Shown piece by piece: positions 45,373 through 57,023 of a DNA stretch of 64,000 nucleotides. Made by a program: the position numbers and the translations under genes. The notes under the pieces were generated by a model, which was not told the origin of the DNA, ran no database searches, and saw only the letters and a list, made by a program, of their open reading frames with translations. Location: assembly GCF_030272615.1 (NCBI RefSeq), contig NC_081406.1:470694400-470758399 (forward strand), read 5' to 3'. This DNA is from Cryptomeria japonica. Taxonomy: Eukaryota > Streptophyta > Pinopsida > Cupressales > Cupressaceae. How positions within the stretch are numbered: position 1 is the stretch's first letter; every line of letters begins with the position of its first letter.

Positions 45373-45704
45373 GCGAGGTGTGATGATGCATTGATTCAAA
45401 GAATAATCTCATTTTGATGATATTGATGTGATATTGGCTCGATAGGATGCCCCAAACATTGATTGATAAATTGCTATACGATGATGCCCCCTCAGGAGAT
45501 CAATCGAGATAATCGACCTTTGATGTGTTTGAATCTTTGCGAAATTGATTTCCCGTTTAGAAATGATTTGATTTTTGCAACATTGATTAATGAAAGTGCG
45601 AGTTCTTCGATCACTGTGATGTGATTCTCGATGTGATGATTAATAGGGTTTGATTTAATTGATAAGATTGATTAGATTGATTAGATTGATGAGATGGAGA
45701 TCAA

Positions 45705-45835
45705 GTCTGTTTTCAGGGATTACACGTTCTGTATAAGACAAAGATGATCAAAGCGTCTGGTTTCAGGAATGATATATCCTATATAGGACTTGATCAGAAC
45801 ACCTGGTTCTAGGAAAGATACATCTTGTATAAGAC
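45705..45835 (-). other. Three copies of the 35-nt GTCTTATAC...GAAACCAGAC element
   Basis: Copies lie at 45,705-45,739, 45,755-45,789 and 45,802-45,835, spaced 47-50 bases. On the minus strand each begins GTCTTATA or GTCCTATA. The first two end GAAAACAGAC and GAAACCAGAC; the third ends in AACCAGG. The middle varies. Element A carries two copies at 24,657-24,735. The part after one copy, TTTGATCATC, is also shared with A (ATGATCATC). Confidence 0.6.
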
Positions 45836-45839
45836 ATGA

Positions 45840-46984
45840 TAGAATGGATTAGATGCGATGGATTGATATAATTGATAAGATTGATTGGATAAAGAAATGA
45901 CATTTTGGGGATATCATGTTGTAGGAAGATTCAGGTGTGTTAATGTTGGCATATTTTAGGGAGTAGTATAAGATTTGTGTTGGGTCGACCATATCTGGAG
46001 AGAGATGAGTCATCGATCTGATTGTGTATACACCTATGAGGATACATTGATGATTCCTATGGTAGATTTGGCCTTGGATAAGATGATCTTTTGTGACCCT
46101 ATGCAAGAATTAAATGCAAGCTAAATGCAAATGAAATGCAAAGCTTCAATTAGACCAGTCACTGGGTTATTTCTTTGTGCCATCATTGAGCTTTTAAGAT
46201 GTGGGAAGTGAGTGCAAACATCGATGGTACAGTTAAACCATGATGACCCGAGCACTACTTTCCTGGAGTTTGATATTGCAAGTGATTACAAGCATTGTGA
46301 TATAATTAAACCAAGATGACATCAGTGTTGCTTGTGTAAAACAGGCAGTATTAACCATTTCTATATGCAAATTGGAAATGTCTTTGATAATACTCCAATG
46401 ATCATGTCCTGAGACAAATTTGCACATATTAATGATTAATTTATAGACAACAAACAAGAAAATATCACGTTCCTTCCTTGTTCATCTAGTCAGAGACATC
46501 TTGGAATCACTTAGAAATCATGATAGCAAAAATCAAGATATAAAAGTTGAACCAAAGTGTTAAAATCATTAGTCAAAATATATCATCCATTGAAAAGTGT
46601 GTATCGTGCTTAGACGAACATGTGATAGTTTAATGGGTGATAATTTGATCATGTGTTCAACATTGGATGTGTCCCAGTTTCACTTGGCAAGTGTTGTCTA
46701 ACTATAGTTCTACCTATTTAATGAAGCTCAAAATGATCGACAATTTTGCCCCCAGCTAGGTGCAAGATTTTTCCCCAAGCCTAGAAACAAATTTATTATG
46801 ATATACCCAATGATCCAAACCATGGTGAGAAAGCAGTTGCGATGCTTGCATATGTACAAAGTCTTATTTGTGGATATGAATCGCTCTGAAGGGAAATGAA
46901 ATGCAATCGAAGGGATGCATGAACTAATAGATGAAAGAGCTAGCTGATAGATAGCACCTATTGCGAGGTTTTCACCATCTATTT
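45840..46984 (-). other. 3' untranslated region of element B
   Basis: No domain is seen in any frame. The strand-specific motif TGGTTTAA-TGTACCATCGATG occurs near 46,220 and related CATCTTGGTTTAAT near 46,306, giving weak direct repeats. Short ORFs here are chance frames. Confidence 0.5.
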
Positions 46985-47277
46985 TTATTGCACTTTTTCT
47001 CATATTTGATTTTTTTCTTCGTTTTCTCTATTTTCTCTATTTTTGTTGTTTTTTGGATTTCCACTATTTTTGAATTTTTCTGCTTTTTCATTGTTTTTGG
47101 ATTTTTCTGCTTTTTTCACTGTTTTTGGATTTTTCTGATTTTCCACTATTTTTGGATTTTCTGCTTTTTCACTATTTTTGGATTTTTCTGGTTTTTCACT
47201 ATTTTTTATTTTTTCTGCTTTTTCATTATTTTTTATTTTTCTACTTTTTCACTATTTTTTATTTTTTTGCTTTTTCA
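46985..47277 (-). repeat. Tandem repeat in the 3' region of element B
   Basis: Nine or so imperfect copies of a 30-34-bp unit, plus strand TTTTTGGATTTTTCTG then CTTTTTCACTA, lie here. They give a Phe-rich chance frame on the plus strand. On the coding strand the unit (AATCCAAAAA-AGTGAAAAA) resembles the array of element A at 24,091-24,431. Confidence 0.88.
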
Positions 47278-47329
47278 GACATAAAACTTCTTCAGATGCA
47301 TGATGCATGCTATTTATGGGTTCCTCGAG

Positions 47330-49051
47330 CTAATCCTCGTCATGTTTTGATAGTTGATATTCTCCTGACCCAAATACTGTTGTGACAAAAAATGAACCTA
47401 ACCAGTTTGGTTCAAACTTCCCTTTCCTTTCGTGATCTGACTGGTTTAGTGGATTTTCCTTTAGTACTAGTTCTCCAACTTGAAAAGCTCGTGGTTTGAC
47501 CTTGTGGTTATAACTTTGGCACATTCTTTGTTGATACACCTTTAAATGATCAAAGGCATTTTGTCGTCATTCATGGATCAATTCTAACTCTTGCAATTGA
47601 GATACTCATTGTTCTTCATCTGGGATAAGGCCTTTTAATGATACTCATAGAGAAGGTATCTCTACTTCTATTGGCAATTTTGCTTCTAATTCATAGATAA
47701 GAGAGAAAGGTGTGGCACTTGTTGGTGTGTGGATACTAGTATAGTAGGCCCATAGAGAAGGGTTAAATTGAATATGCCAATCTCTACCAGCATCATTCAC
47801 TGTCTTTTTAAGGATTTTCAGAATAGCTTTGTTTGATGCTTTTGCTTGCCCATTCCCTTGTGGATAGTAGGGCGTGGAGAATTTATGTTGGATCTTGAAT
47901 TTCTCACATAGCTCTTGTACATCCAGGTTCTTGAACGGTCGCCCATTATCAGTGATAATGGTCATCGGTACGCCATAGCGACATATGATGTAGTTAAAGA
48001 TAAATGCAACGATTTGTTATCCTGTGATATTGATGAGAGGTACTGTCTCAATCCATTTTGTGAAATATTTTGTATCTATAAGGATGAATTTGTGACCATT
48101 GGAGGAATGAGGATTTATATTTCCTACTAGATCAAGACCCCATTGGCAGAAAGGATAAGATGTTTCCAAAGCATGAAGTTCTTGTGTTGGTGCATGAATC
48201 AAATTTCCATGGATCTGACATTGTTTGCATGTTTTAGCTATCTGAAAAGAATCACGTTTTATAGTTGGCCAATAATAACCCAAGCGTATGAGTTTTTTTG
48301 AAAGGGTAAGACCACTTGAATGAGTCCCATAAATACCATTATGGAATTCATTTAAGGCCTTCTTAGATTCTTCTTTCTCAAGACATCTTTAGAGAATACC
48401 ATCCAGAACTTGTTTAAAAAGGGTATCCACAACAAGAATATAATAGGAGGATTGGTGGATGAAATTTCTCTTTTGGTTTTTTGACAATTCAGGAGGGAGG
48501 ATATTATCTTTCAGGTATGTAAAAGTTTGGCCATAGTGGGAGGAATCATTCCCAACTAGGTGACAGATAGTTTGGGAATCGGGAAAATTATGAGTAGGGT
48601 AAAACAACTCTTCAACTAGGAATTCCGAATGCTCTTGATTTTCTCGTGTCTGAAGTAGAGAAGCAAGTGTTGCCATGGTATCTGTTGCTTTGTTGTAATT
48701 CCTTGAAATCTACTCAAAAGTTATTTCGACAAAGTATTTCTTGACATCATCAACCATCTTCTTATAAGGCATTAGCTTTTCATCCTTTGTTTGATAATTG
48801 TCATTGATTTGATTGATGACGAGCTGAGAGTCTCCAAAGACTTGAAGTTGTGTAATGTTACATTCTATGGCCATTTTTATTCCTTTGACCAAAGTTTCGT
48901 ATTTTGCTATATTATTGGTGCATGGAAAGCTTAATTTGTACACCTTTAAAATTATATGACCTTTAGGGGTAATGAATAGAATGCCTGCTACTGATCCACG
49001 TTGTGTTCCATTATTGATGCTTTCTCTTGGACTGACATTTAGGTGATGCAT
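47330..49051 (-). pseudogene. Element B Pol: RNase H and integrase, RT missing
   Basis: Read leftwards, the RNase H part is GSVAGILFITPKGHI ... CTNNIAKYETLVKGIKMAIE ... VFGDSQLVI (48,710-49,051). Next come a linker with ATLASLL and LKDNILPPELSKNQKRNFIH (48,389-48,676) and the integrase zinc region HNGIYGTHSSG ... CKQCQIHGN (48,330-48,200). The core has D in WGLDLVGN and D in IITDNGRPF. The third acidic residue is lost: NGQAKASN has Lys where related enzymes have Glu. The C-terminal part is VGELVLKENPLNQSDHERKG (47,330-47,539). Several frames are used, so it is dead. The RT that should precede RNase H is absent. Confidence 0.85.
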
Positions 49052-49927
49052 TATAAGATTTGGATTTGACCCTGGAATGTCTACATATGACTAGGCAAAA
49101 TTGATTTCACGTCTTTTGAAGGGTTCCAAATATTTTTGACTTTCTTGTTCTGATAGAGAGGTTGCTGGATGTAGATTAGCTGTGCTAATGTTAACTGCCT
49201 ATGTTGGTTCTATCAAGATAGATGACCTCTCTTGATAGTATTCAGGTAAGGTGTCGAATCTCCCATCTTCTGGTGCCTCAAGGAGATTATCACCGTTAGA
49301 TGCATCCTTTCTTTTTGTTTTTTCTGGGTCTAATGTTGCCAATAAATGGTTTTTAGCATTAGACCTGATATTGTTTTCTTTATTTTCATTTTTGCGACTA
49401 GGAGATTTGGCACCCACTTGATTGGAAGACGTGCTGGCGAAATCCCCAGTGAAAGGTGTTGCAGGTTTGATTGCATTAAGATATAAGGATATGGCATGGT
49501 CATTAGGAAAGGTATCAATGGTAGTATGTCTTTGATTTTTCCAGTCAATAAGTTTAGGATGGATTAGAGATAAGGGCTCCTCAAGTTGAGATACTTTGAG
49601 GGTACTCAGGGTCATGATAGAGATGTCAATGTTTTCAATATGTATTTCAACGTCTAGAATGATACTCTCATCAGAATGATCTCTCGTAAGTAGCTCCTGA
49701 TTGTCCTCGATTAAGTCCAAGTCAACCAAATGTGATTCTAATTCAAGTGGGCTATTTCCTATTATTTTTCCTACATACGCATGAACTACATCGACACCTA
49801 CATCTTCTTCTTCCCTTTCAATTGCTAGTTGTTCTTGTCTGTTATCATATTCATCTTTTTGTTGGCTAGAAGAAGTGTCCTCTTGTACAGTAACTTATCC
49901 ATACCCTAAGCTTGATTTGTCCGTAGC
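49052..49927 (-). pseudogene. Element B linker region before RT, and the RT deletion junction
   Basis: A 176-codon frame (49,199-49,729; MVDLDLIEDNQELLTRD) is acidic and without a known fold, as in the Tat linker between protease and RT. After a stop the reading goes on near 49,040-49,130 as EINFA-SYVDIPG ... LIMHHLNVSPRE, the well-known start of Tat RT (FAWSY-DMPGL ... HHLNV). It then joins directly, in frame, to RNase H sequence (SINNGTQRGSVAGIL). About 1.2-1.4 kb of RT is missing. Confidence 0.7.
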
Positions 49928-50182
49928 CTACTGAGCATGAGGTTCTATTGGTTCTATAATACCTTCCTTCCTTTTTCCTAAAGGACCTGTTCCAGTGTAT
50001 CCCATTTTCTTAAGGATGTTAAATCCTTTTCCATATTTTTCTATAGGTATTCTGACATTGTTGATCTTTTGTTGGACTTCTTCATTCTTGTATAGCCATT
50101 GTAGCACATCTTTGTCTTTTGTTTCCTCTGATAAGGTTCCAACACTAACAAATGCTCCATCGAACATCAGAAGATGTTTCAC
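49928..50182 (-). pseudogene. Element B G-patch domain segment
   Basis: The frame ends KYGKGFNILKKMGYTGTGPL then GKRKEGIIEPIEPH. That is a G-patch-like motif (aromatic, then GY-GTGPLGK, then EGI-EPI). G-patch motifs bind nucleic acid or helicases and occur near the protease in some retroelements. The domain lies between the protease and the RT linker, as known for some Tat-type elements. The flanks carry stops. Confidence 0.65.
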
Positions 50183-50391
50183 AATTGGTTGTTGTTTAGA
50201 GTTTGATGGTTTTCCATAGGATTTAGGAGAAAGTGGTATCTGTGATAGTGAATATTCTTTGTTCCCTCGATCTCTTAGCTACATTTGTTTTTCCATACTT
50301 GACAAAATTGAAGCAAATAATTTTTCTTTGGATTGTGTGTTTGAACACGATGCCTCCCTATTATGAGGAACAATGACCTCTTGAGCTAGTT

Positions 50392-50830
50392 TTAGATTAC
50401 TATAGTTTGGAATGGATTTGAATGTGCTGAGATCATGATTTCCTGCCCATTGTATGGAAATTTTAGGCACTGATGATATGTTGATGGAATAGCTTGTATT
50501 TCATGTACCCATGGTCTTCCCAAGAGTATGTTGTATGATAAATCCAAGTATAGAACTTGGCATGATGTGTCTTTCTGCAAGGTCCCACTCTGATGGGTAA
50601 TACCACAATTCCTTTGGAGGAACACTCTTCTTCATCATATGCTTTGATTGTGTTTTTTTTTGGGGATCAACTGCATCTTCAGACTAACCTAGAGCACAAA
50701 CATGACTTAATGAGCAAATATTTAGGCCAGCTATAGCATCCATTAGAACACATTTAACGAGCATCCTATGAATGAGGACTTCAATATGAAAGGGAGCGTT
50801 ATGGTGTTATGGGGATGTTGCAAGGAATCA
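50392..50830 (-). pseudogene. Element B aspartic protease (broken)
   Basis: In order on the minus strand: VLMDAIAGLNICSLSHVCAL (active-site region, in which the usual D-N/S-G has become D-A-I-A-G), [19 protein letters not shown] (next frame), and [20 protein letters not shown] then [16 protein letters not shown]. These phrases are typical of Tat-lineage Ty3/gypsy protease. Frameshifts and the altered active site make it inactive. Nothing of gag remains upstream; at about 50,870 the sequence turns into a LINE on the other strand. Confidence 0.75.
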
Positions 50831-50869
50831 ATGATTGGACATGAAGGAGATGGGCTTTGAATATGATCC

Positions 50870-53800
50870 TAGATTTCTACTCTAGTAGGCACTTGTTCAA
50901 ATAACAATGTTATTTTAGCAGGAGACTTTAATGCATTGTCTGAGATGGAAGATAAAGTTGGAGGGCTGAGGAAATGTTCTAAAGTTATGGACAAGTTTAG
51001 GGAATTCATTGAGACCATTATGGTGGTGGACATTATTCTTAATGATACCAGGTTTACTTGGACAAATAGAAGGCTTAATTTCTCAAACATCTCATAAAGA
51101 TTAGATAGATTTTTTGCTAGCGACTTTTGGATTTCGGGCCAGTTTGATCTTTTCATGACCATTATCCCCCAATAGGGGTTCGACCATTTTCCATTCTTAT
51201 TGGAAATATATCAAGAAAAGTTTAAGAAGAGAAGCTACTTCAAGTTTCTTAGTATGTGGTGGAGGGACCCCGATTTCTTAGATAAGATGAGAGAGTGGTG
51301 GTCAGAAGTAGATAGATTTTTCAGGTTCCCAAAGTTACTGCTTTGTTAGGAGAATGCAATTTATGAAACAAAAGATCAAAATTTGGAATAAAGAATCCTT
51401 CAAAAAAATATTCTCTAAAAAATTGAGATTAGAGGAGGAATTGGAAGTGCTTAACTCCAGAGTGATGGTAGTAGGAATGGCCAATCTCGAATACGAATTG
51501 GAGAAGAGTTTGAAGGAGCAATATCTAGAAGTTTTAAAGAGGGAGGAACTATACTGGAAGGACAAACCCAAGGAGTTGTGGATTGCTGAAGGTGATGCAA
51601 ATATCAAAATTTTTCATGCCTCAGTCAAGGTGAAGAGATCTCTCAATAAGATCTCTACTATTAATAATGATGGTGATAGATGGTGTGTGTCCTCAGATAT
51701 TGAACAAGCGACAATTGAGAATTTTTTAGATGTTCTGAGAAAAGATGCTTCTCCAGATTCTATCAACTTCCCCCTGGTGGAGGATTCCATTGCAAATTTA
51801 GTATCGGAGGAAGAGAACAATATGTTGTTGTCCCCATTTTTCATTGAAGAGGTGAAAGAGGCCACCTTTTATCTCCATCCTCATAAAGCTCCCGACCCAG
51901 ATGGTATAATGACATAAGTGTTTCAGGCTTGTTGGGAATTCATGGGGTCCGATATCTGGATGGTGGTGGAGGAGTTCAGGAAGAGAAGGAAGTTTGTTAA
52001 GGCCATCAATCATACGATGATAACTCTTATCCCCAAGAAACAATGTTGTGGATCTATGCTAGACTTTCGGCCTATTTATCTTTGAAATTCCTTATACAAA
52101 ATTATTGCTAAGGCGATGTCTAGTAGATTGAAGAAGATTCTTCCAAAGCTGATATTGGAAAATCAAAATGGCTTCATGCCAGGTAAAGAGATTATAGATA
52201 GCATAGTTCTTGTGTCGAAAGTCCTTCATTCTATGTTCAAGGATAAAGTGAAAGGTATGACCATTAAGTTAGATGTTTCAAAAGCTTACGACATGGTAAT
52301 TTGGAATTTTCTGATCCATGTTCTTAGAAAATTTGGATTTGCCAATAAATGGATCGATTGTGTAAAGTTTTGCATCTCCACTATAATCTTTTCTCTTTTG
52401 GTGAATGGTTCACTTTGTGGATTTTTTTAGGCTACTAATGGTTTGAGACAAGGTGATCCGCTATCTCCTTTACTTTTTGTGTTGATGGTTGAGGTTTTGA
52501 GTAAGAACATAAAAAAACACAATAGGATGGGGTTCTGGAAGGGCATTAGAGTTCATCCTCAAATTGAGCTTATCACTTACTCATAATTTGCAGATGATAC
52601 ACTCCTTTTCAGGGTTGCTTCGATGGAAGAGGTGGAGGTCATTAAAGCCACGTTAGATGAATATTCAAGTGCCTCTGGTCATATGAATAAGGAGAAATCA
52701 CATATTTACTTCCTCAATACTAGCAGACAATGCCAAGCTAGGATTGCACATAAGTTGGAATATCAGATCGGTTCTTTTCCTCTTAAATATCTAGGAATTA
52801 CCATTAATGCGGGAGTGAGGAAAAACCAGATTTGGGAAGAAGTGATTAGAAAGTGAAAATCTAAAACAATCTTGTGGAAGAACAGATGGCTATCCCAAGT
52901 GGGTAGGATTCAGATGTTTACATTCGTTCTATCGGTCGTGCCAATATATAGTATGGCTTGCTTCAAGATGTTGAGCAGCACCAACAAAAAGGTAGACAGT
53001 CTATTAAAGATATTTTTTTGGGAAGGAGTGAAGGAGGATAGGAAAATCCCTCTAATCAACTGGTACACAAAATGTCTTTTAAAGGAGGAAGGTGGAGCTG
53101 CACTCAGGAAGATGGGTCTCCAAAATTGTCCTGGAAAATGTATAAACACCTAGAGAAACTTTGGTGTAGAATTATGAGATGCAAATACTTGGACTTGGAG
53201 GAGGCAAACATAAATTTTACAGTGGCCAATGTACAGAAAGGCTCAACAGTTTGGAATTTCCTATGGGAATGTAGGAACCTCATTATTGATCATCTATACT
53301 GGAAAATTTGGAATGGGCAGAAAGCAAATTTTTGGTATGATTCATGGGGAGGAAAGCAACCCTTAATAGATGATTTTGGAGATCATGTTTGGGTAAGGCA
53401 TGTTCATGAGAGTTATGGGGAGAAGGTAGCCAACTATATCGATGGTCTTGGCCAGGAGGGAGATAGAATAGTATGGAAGAGAATAGATATAGGTATTAGG
53501 GAGATTTTTTCCAAATTAGAATCCTTATTGAAGCAAAGACCGATGTTCTGCATATTGGTAGAGGATAGAATGTCATGGTGTGCCTCTAAATCAGGAGAAT
53601 AGAAGGTTAAATGGGGATATGGAGTGAAAAAGAGCAAGTCAAGAAGTCTAGGTTGGTCATATAAATTATGTTGGAACAAGAGAAGTTTACCTAAAGCTGG
53701 TGCATATCTATGGATTTCTTTATACGATAGAGTGTAGACGGGAAATAGGCTAAAAATGATTGGTATAGCAGAACCGAGTTGGTGTGTAATGTATATGCGG

Positions 53801-54870
53801 GATGAGGAATCTACTAACCATCTTTTGTACACTCATTCAGTGGTGAGTTATTGTTGGGAATGGTTGTTTGATATGGTGGAGTTGAAAACTGTGAGGAATG
53901 CAGAGATGAAGGAATTCCCCTCTTCATGGATTAATTCGTTTAACTCCAAGTGGGGGGATATTTGGCTAGTAGGATCATTTTTGTTAGTTTGGCACGTGTG
54001 GAAAGAAAGGAACAAAATAATCTTTAATGAGAGCAGCCTATCCAATGACAAATTAATCCTCAAGATTAAAGGAGCAATAGAGGAAGTAGTAAATTGAAAT
54101 TTCAGGAAAAAACATGTGAGAAGATTCATGACATGGGACAAGGTGATGGAGTCTAAATGGTCATTCAAAGAGATAGGTCAATTTCAACTTAATGTCAAGA
54201 AGTTGGATAGGCATAAGGTCAGATGGAAGGTTCCCGAAAAAGGATGGACCAAACTCAATTTTGATGGTGCTAGTAAAGGTAATCCGGGTAAGGCAGGATT
54301 TGGGGTTGTCTTAAGAAATGAGGATGGGTCCTTTATTGAATGATTCTATGGTAATCTTGGAGAGATTACCGACAATGAAGCCAAAATAAGAGTGTTGGAA
54401 GATGGATTGGAACTATGTGTGGACAAAGGTCTTTTGCAAGTGATTATTGAAGGAGATTCATAGATTATCCTTAATGGAGTTTCTAATCAAAAGTTCCTTA
54501 ATTGGAAGCTAAGTAGGTGGCTTCCCAAAATAAATCATCTTCTAGAGAGTATTAGAAATTATAGCCTAGTTCACACCCTCAGAGAAGGCAATAAAGTGGT
54601 AGATTTTTTGGCCAATTTGGGAGTCAAAACTAAGGAGACTTTTAAGATGATCCTTCCTCATGATATTTCAGAGGCCCTTGATAAGATTATCTAGATTGAT
54701 AGACATGACCCCCTCGTGAAGGAATAGGGTGATGATCTTTTCCTCTTTTCTAGTAGTAGTAGGTAGTAGGTGTTTGCACTGTAGGGTGATGTACATGGAG
54801 GGAATCGTGATCAACTGGCACATTTAAGAGAGAGTGTGATCCCAACTAGTTTTTCACTACGGGGGTATTA
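50870..54870 (+). pseudogene. LINE G ORF2: endonuclease (partial), RT and RNase H of a plant L1
   Basis: The endonuclease is present only from ILAGDFNALSEMEDKVGG (50,910) through RFTWTNRRL and RLDRFFASDFW (51,130); its first 130 or so residues are missing. The RT spans about 51,840-52,860 with HKAPDPDGI, KLDVSKAYD, GLRQGDPLSPLLFV and the catalytic FADDTLLF (52,590). A zf-RVT-like part is near 53,640-53,860. RNase H is at 54,240-54,640 (LNFDGASKGNPGKAGFG, IIEGDS, REGNKVVDFLANLG). There are at least ten in-frame stops and frameshifts near 51,200-51,350 and 53,100. L1 elements with an RNase H are known in plants. The 3' end is not sharply defined (54,700-54,900), with no poly(A) tail. Confidence 0.88.
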
Positions 54871-54956
54871 GCAGGAGGTGGTATTTATCTTCTTTTCAAT
54901 TAATGACAGTCGAAGATCGCAATTGAGTACCGAAGATTTGGATTTAGATGGGTAGT

Positions 54957-55696
54957 TGAAGTAGTCAACGATGAGGAGGGAACTCAAGGAGATCAGTTCG
55001 GACTAGTCAGCAAGAGTAAACACAACGGAAACACACAGATATGATGGAGGAAATGCAAAAAAGATAGTTTTATTGCATGGAATTTGATTACATCCAATAG
55101 GTAACAACCAGGTTACAACATATCAACACACAAGCCTAGTAGAATAGGTCACAACCGAGACCTTGAATCGAATGAACTATCTTCTAGGAATAGTCTATCT
55201 ATCTGATACTTTGATTGATTCTAATTGATTCTAATTTTATTACATTCTAAAGCATGATTACAAATATATATCGATCCAAAGGATCCAGTTGGCCCAAAAG
55301 GGATCAAAACCCGAAGAACAAGACAAGCAAAATGAACAAGGTCGGCCACACACCAAGAAACATCAAGATCAACGCTCAAAGCTCTACAAGCTTCAGAATG
55401 GGTTTTGATAGATCACTAGAATAGGTCTCAGGCAACTGGTAACAAAGGAACAACCGGTAACAAGAAACTATCATGGAAACCGATAGCGATATCTTGCCGG
55501 AAAGTGATCCAAATGAGATGTGGTTTGAAAGCAAGAAAGATGATAAGGTCTCCAAGTAGAATCCAACTCCATAGGATTCGGTGAGCCAAAACTAGGACAT
55601 ATAGAAAGAAAATTGAAACTGCAAACAAAACAAAAAGGAAAAAGTTTTTGGTTGATGCAAGATTGCTTTCAATCGGGGATGCTCCTGCATTAGACA
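54957..55696 (-). repeat. 3' LTR of chromovirus H
   Basis: It is collinear with 60,356-61,133: shared GCAAGAGTAAACACAA, TATGATGGAGG, CCATGGAAACCGATAGCGAT (with one difference), CTTGCC-GAAAGTGATCC and CGGGGATGCTC. It is rich in CCGGTAAC motifs. The outer base pair reads TGAAG instead of TGTAG. Confidence 0.88.
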
Positions 55697-55699
55697 TCC

Positions 55700-57023
55700 G
55701 GGGTTAATGAAAAGTGAGCCTCTCACTTTGCTGGGGTCAGAGGGAAACCAAGGCGGTCTACCTCTACTTGAGAAATCCAAGATGAATCTTCAACTGGTCT
55801 GCTCTTCTACTTCACAAGGTATTCTTTATACTAACTGTTCCGGGTACTACGCCCAATCCTACTGTCCAAAATCTCTTGAATCTGATCCGGTTGCTTCCAG
55901 GGAAATTGTTTCTCAAGGCCTACAACACTATCCTCATTGAATTCTGGTTCATGGTATTCATGAAGATCTGCAATGTTGAATATAGGTGAAATACTTAGAC
56001 TATCTGGTAGCTCCACTTTAAATGCATTTCCAGAACTGAACTTTCTCAAAATCTTATAGGGTCCAAACTTCTTCATCTGCAACTTATTATAAGTTCCAAC
56101 TGGGAATCTCTTTTTTCTCAAATATACCATCACTTCATCGCCAATTTAAAATTCCTTATGTCTCCTCATCTCATCTTCCTTCTCCTTATATTTGTTGTCC
56201 ATGTCTTCCAAATGTTGTTTAACTTGAATATGCAATGCTGCCATGTGATCTGCAAAATATTCTACTTCTGAACTCTTCCAGTCTTCTCTACTAATATCTC
56301 TCAATTTATTCCTCTAGGATGCACTAAAGTAACAATCTCAATTTTTTTTTTTACAGTACTTCTATTCACTGAATTGTTATAGGCAAACTTTGCTTGTGCA
56401 AGGATCAAATCCCAACTTTCGGTTTTATCTCCCACTAAACATCTCAACAAGTTTCCCAAACTTCAGTTAACAACTTCTGCCTATCCATCAGTGTATGGAT
56501 GAAAAGTAGAACTGAACTTCAAATCTATCTTCATCTTCTTCCAAAGTGTTCTCCAAAAATAGCTAACAGACTTAGTGTCTCTATCTGAAAATATGCTCTT
56601 AGGTAATCCATGCAATCTCACCACTTCCTTGAAAAATAGGTCTGCTACATGTAATACATCTAATGTCTTCTTACAAGGTATGAAATGAGCCATCTTTGAA
56701 AATCTATCCACTACCACAAATATAGAATCATTCCATCTTGGTGTCTTAGGAAATCCAAGTAGAAAATCCATGCTTATATCTTCCCAAGGTCTTACTGGTA
56801 CTGTCAAAGGTTTATACAATCCCACATTTTGACTACTACCTTTTGTAACTTGACAAACTCTACAGCTTTGCACATATCTCTTTACATCCTTATGAATTTG
56901 GGGCCAAAAGTACTTCTCACTCACCAATGCAACTGTTTTGTCAATGCCAAAATTTCTAGCTAAACCTCCACAATGTTTCTCTTTTATTAGGCTCTCTCTC
57001 ATGGAACTCTTAGGTATGCACAA
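55700..57023 (-). pseudogene. Chromovirus H integrase and chromodomain
   Basis: Integrase: zinc region KEKHCGG ... CRVCQVTKG (56,850-57,000), D in ISMDFLLGFPK, D in SIFSDRDTK, and a last acidic site AEVVN after a stop at 56,480. The C-terminal part is GDEVMVYLRKKRFPVGTYNK then FGPYKILRKF. A chromodomain follows at about 55,735-55,870 (QIQEILDSRIGR ... KEYLVK-KSRPVEDSSWISQV). Chromodomains guide such elements to chromatin marked by histone methylation. The conserved Trp of the VKWKG motif has become a stop here. Confidence 0.85.

Noticed and set aside
46961-47385. Phe-rich ORFs resembling membrane proteins
   Set aside because: They are the translation of a TTTTTC-rich tandem repeat in the 3' region of element B.
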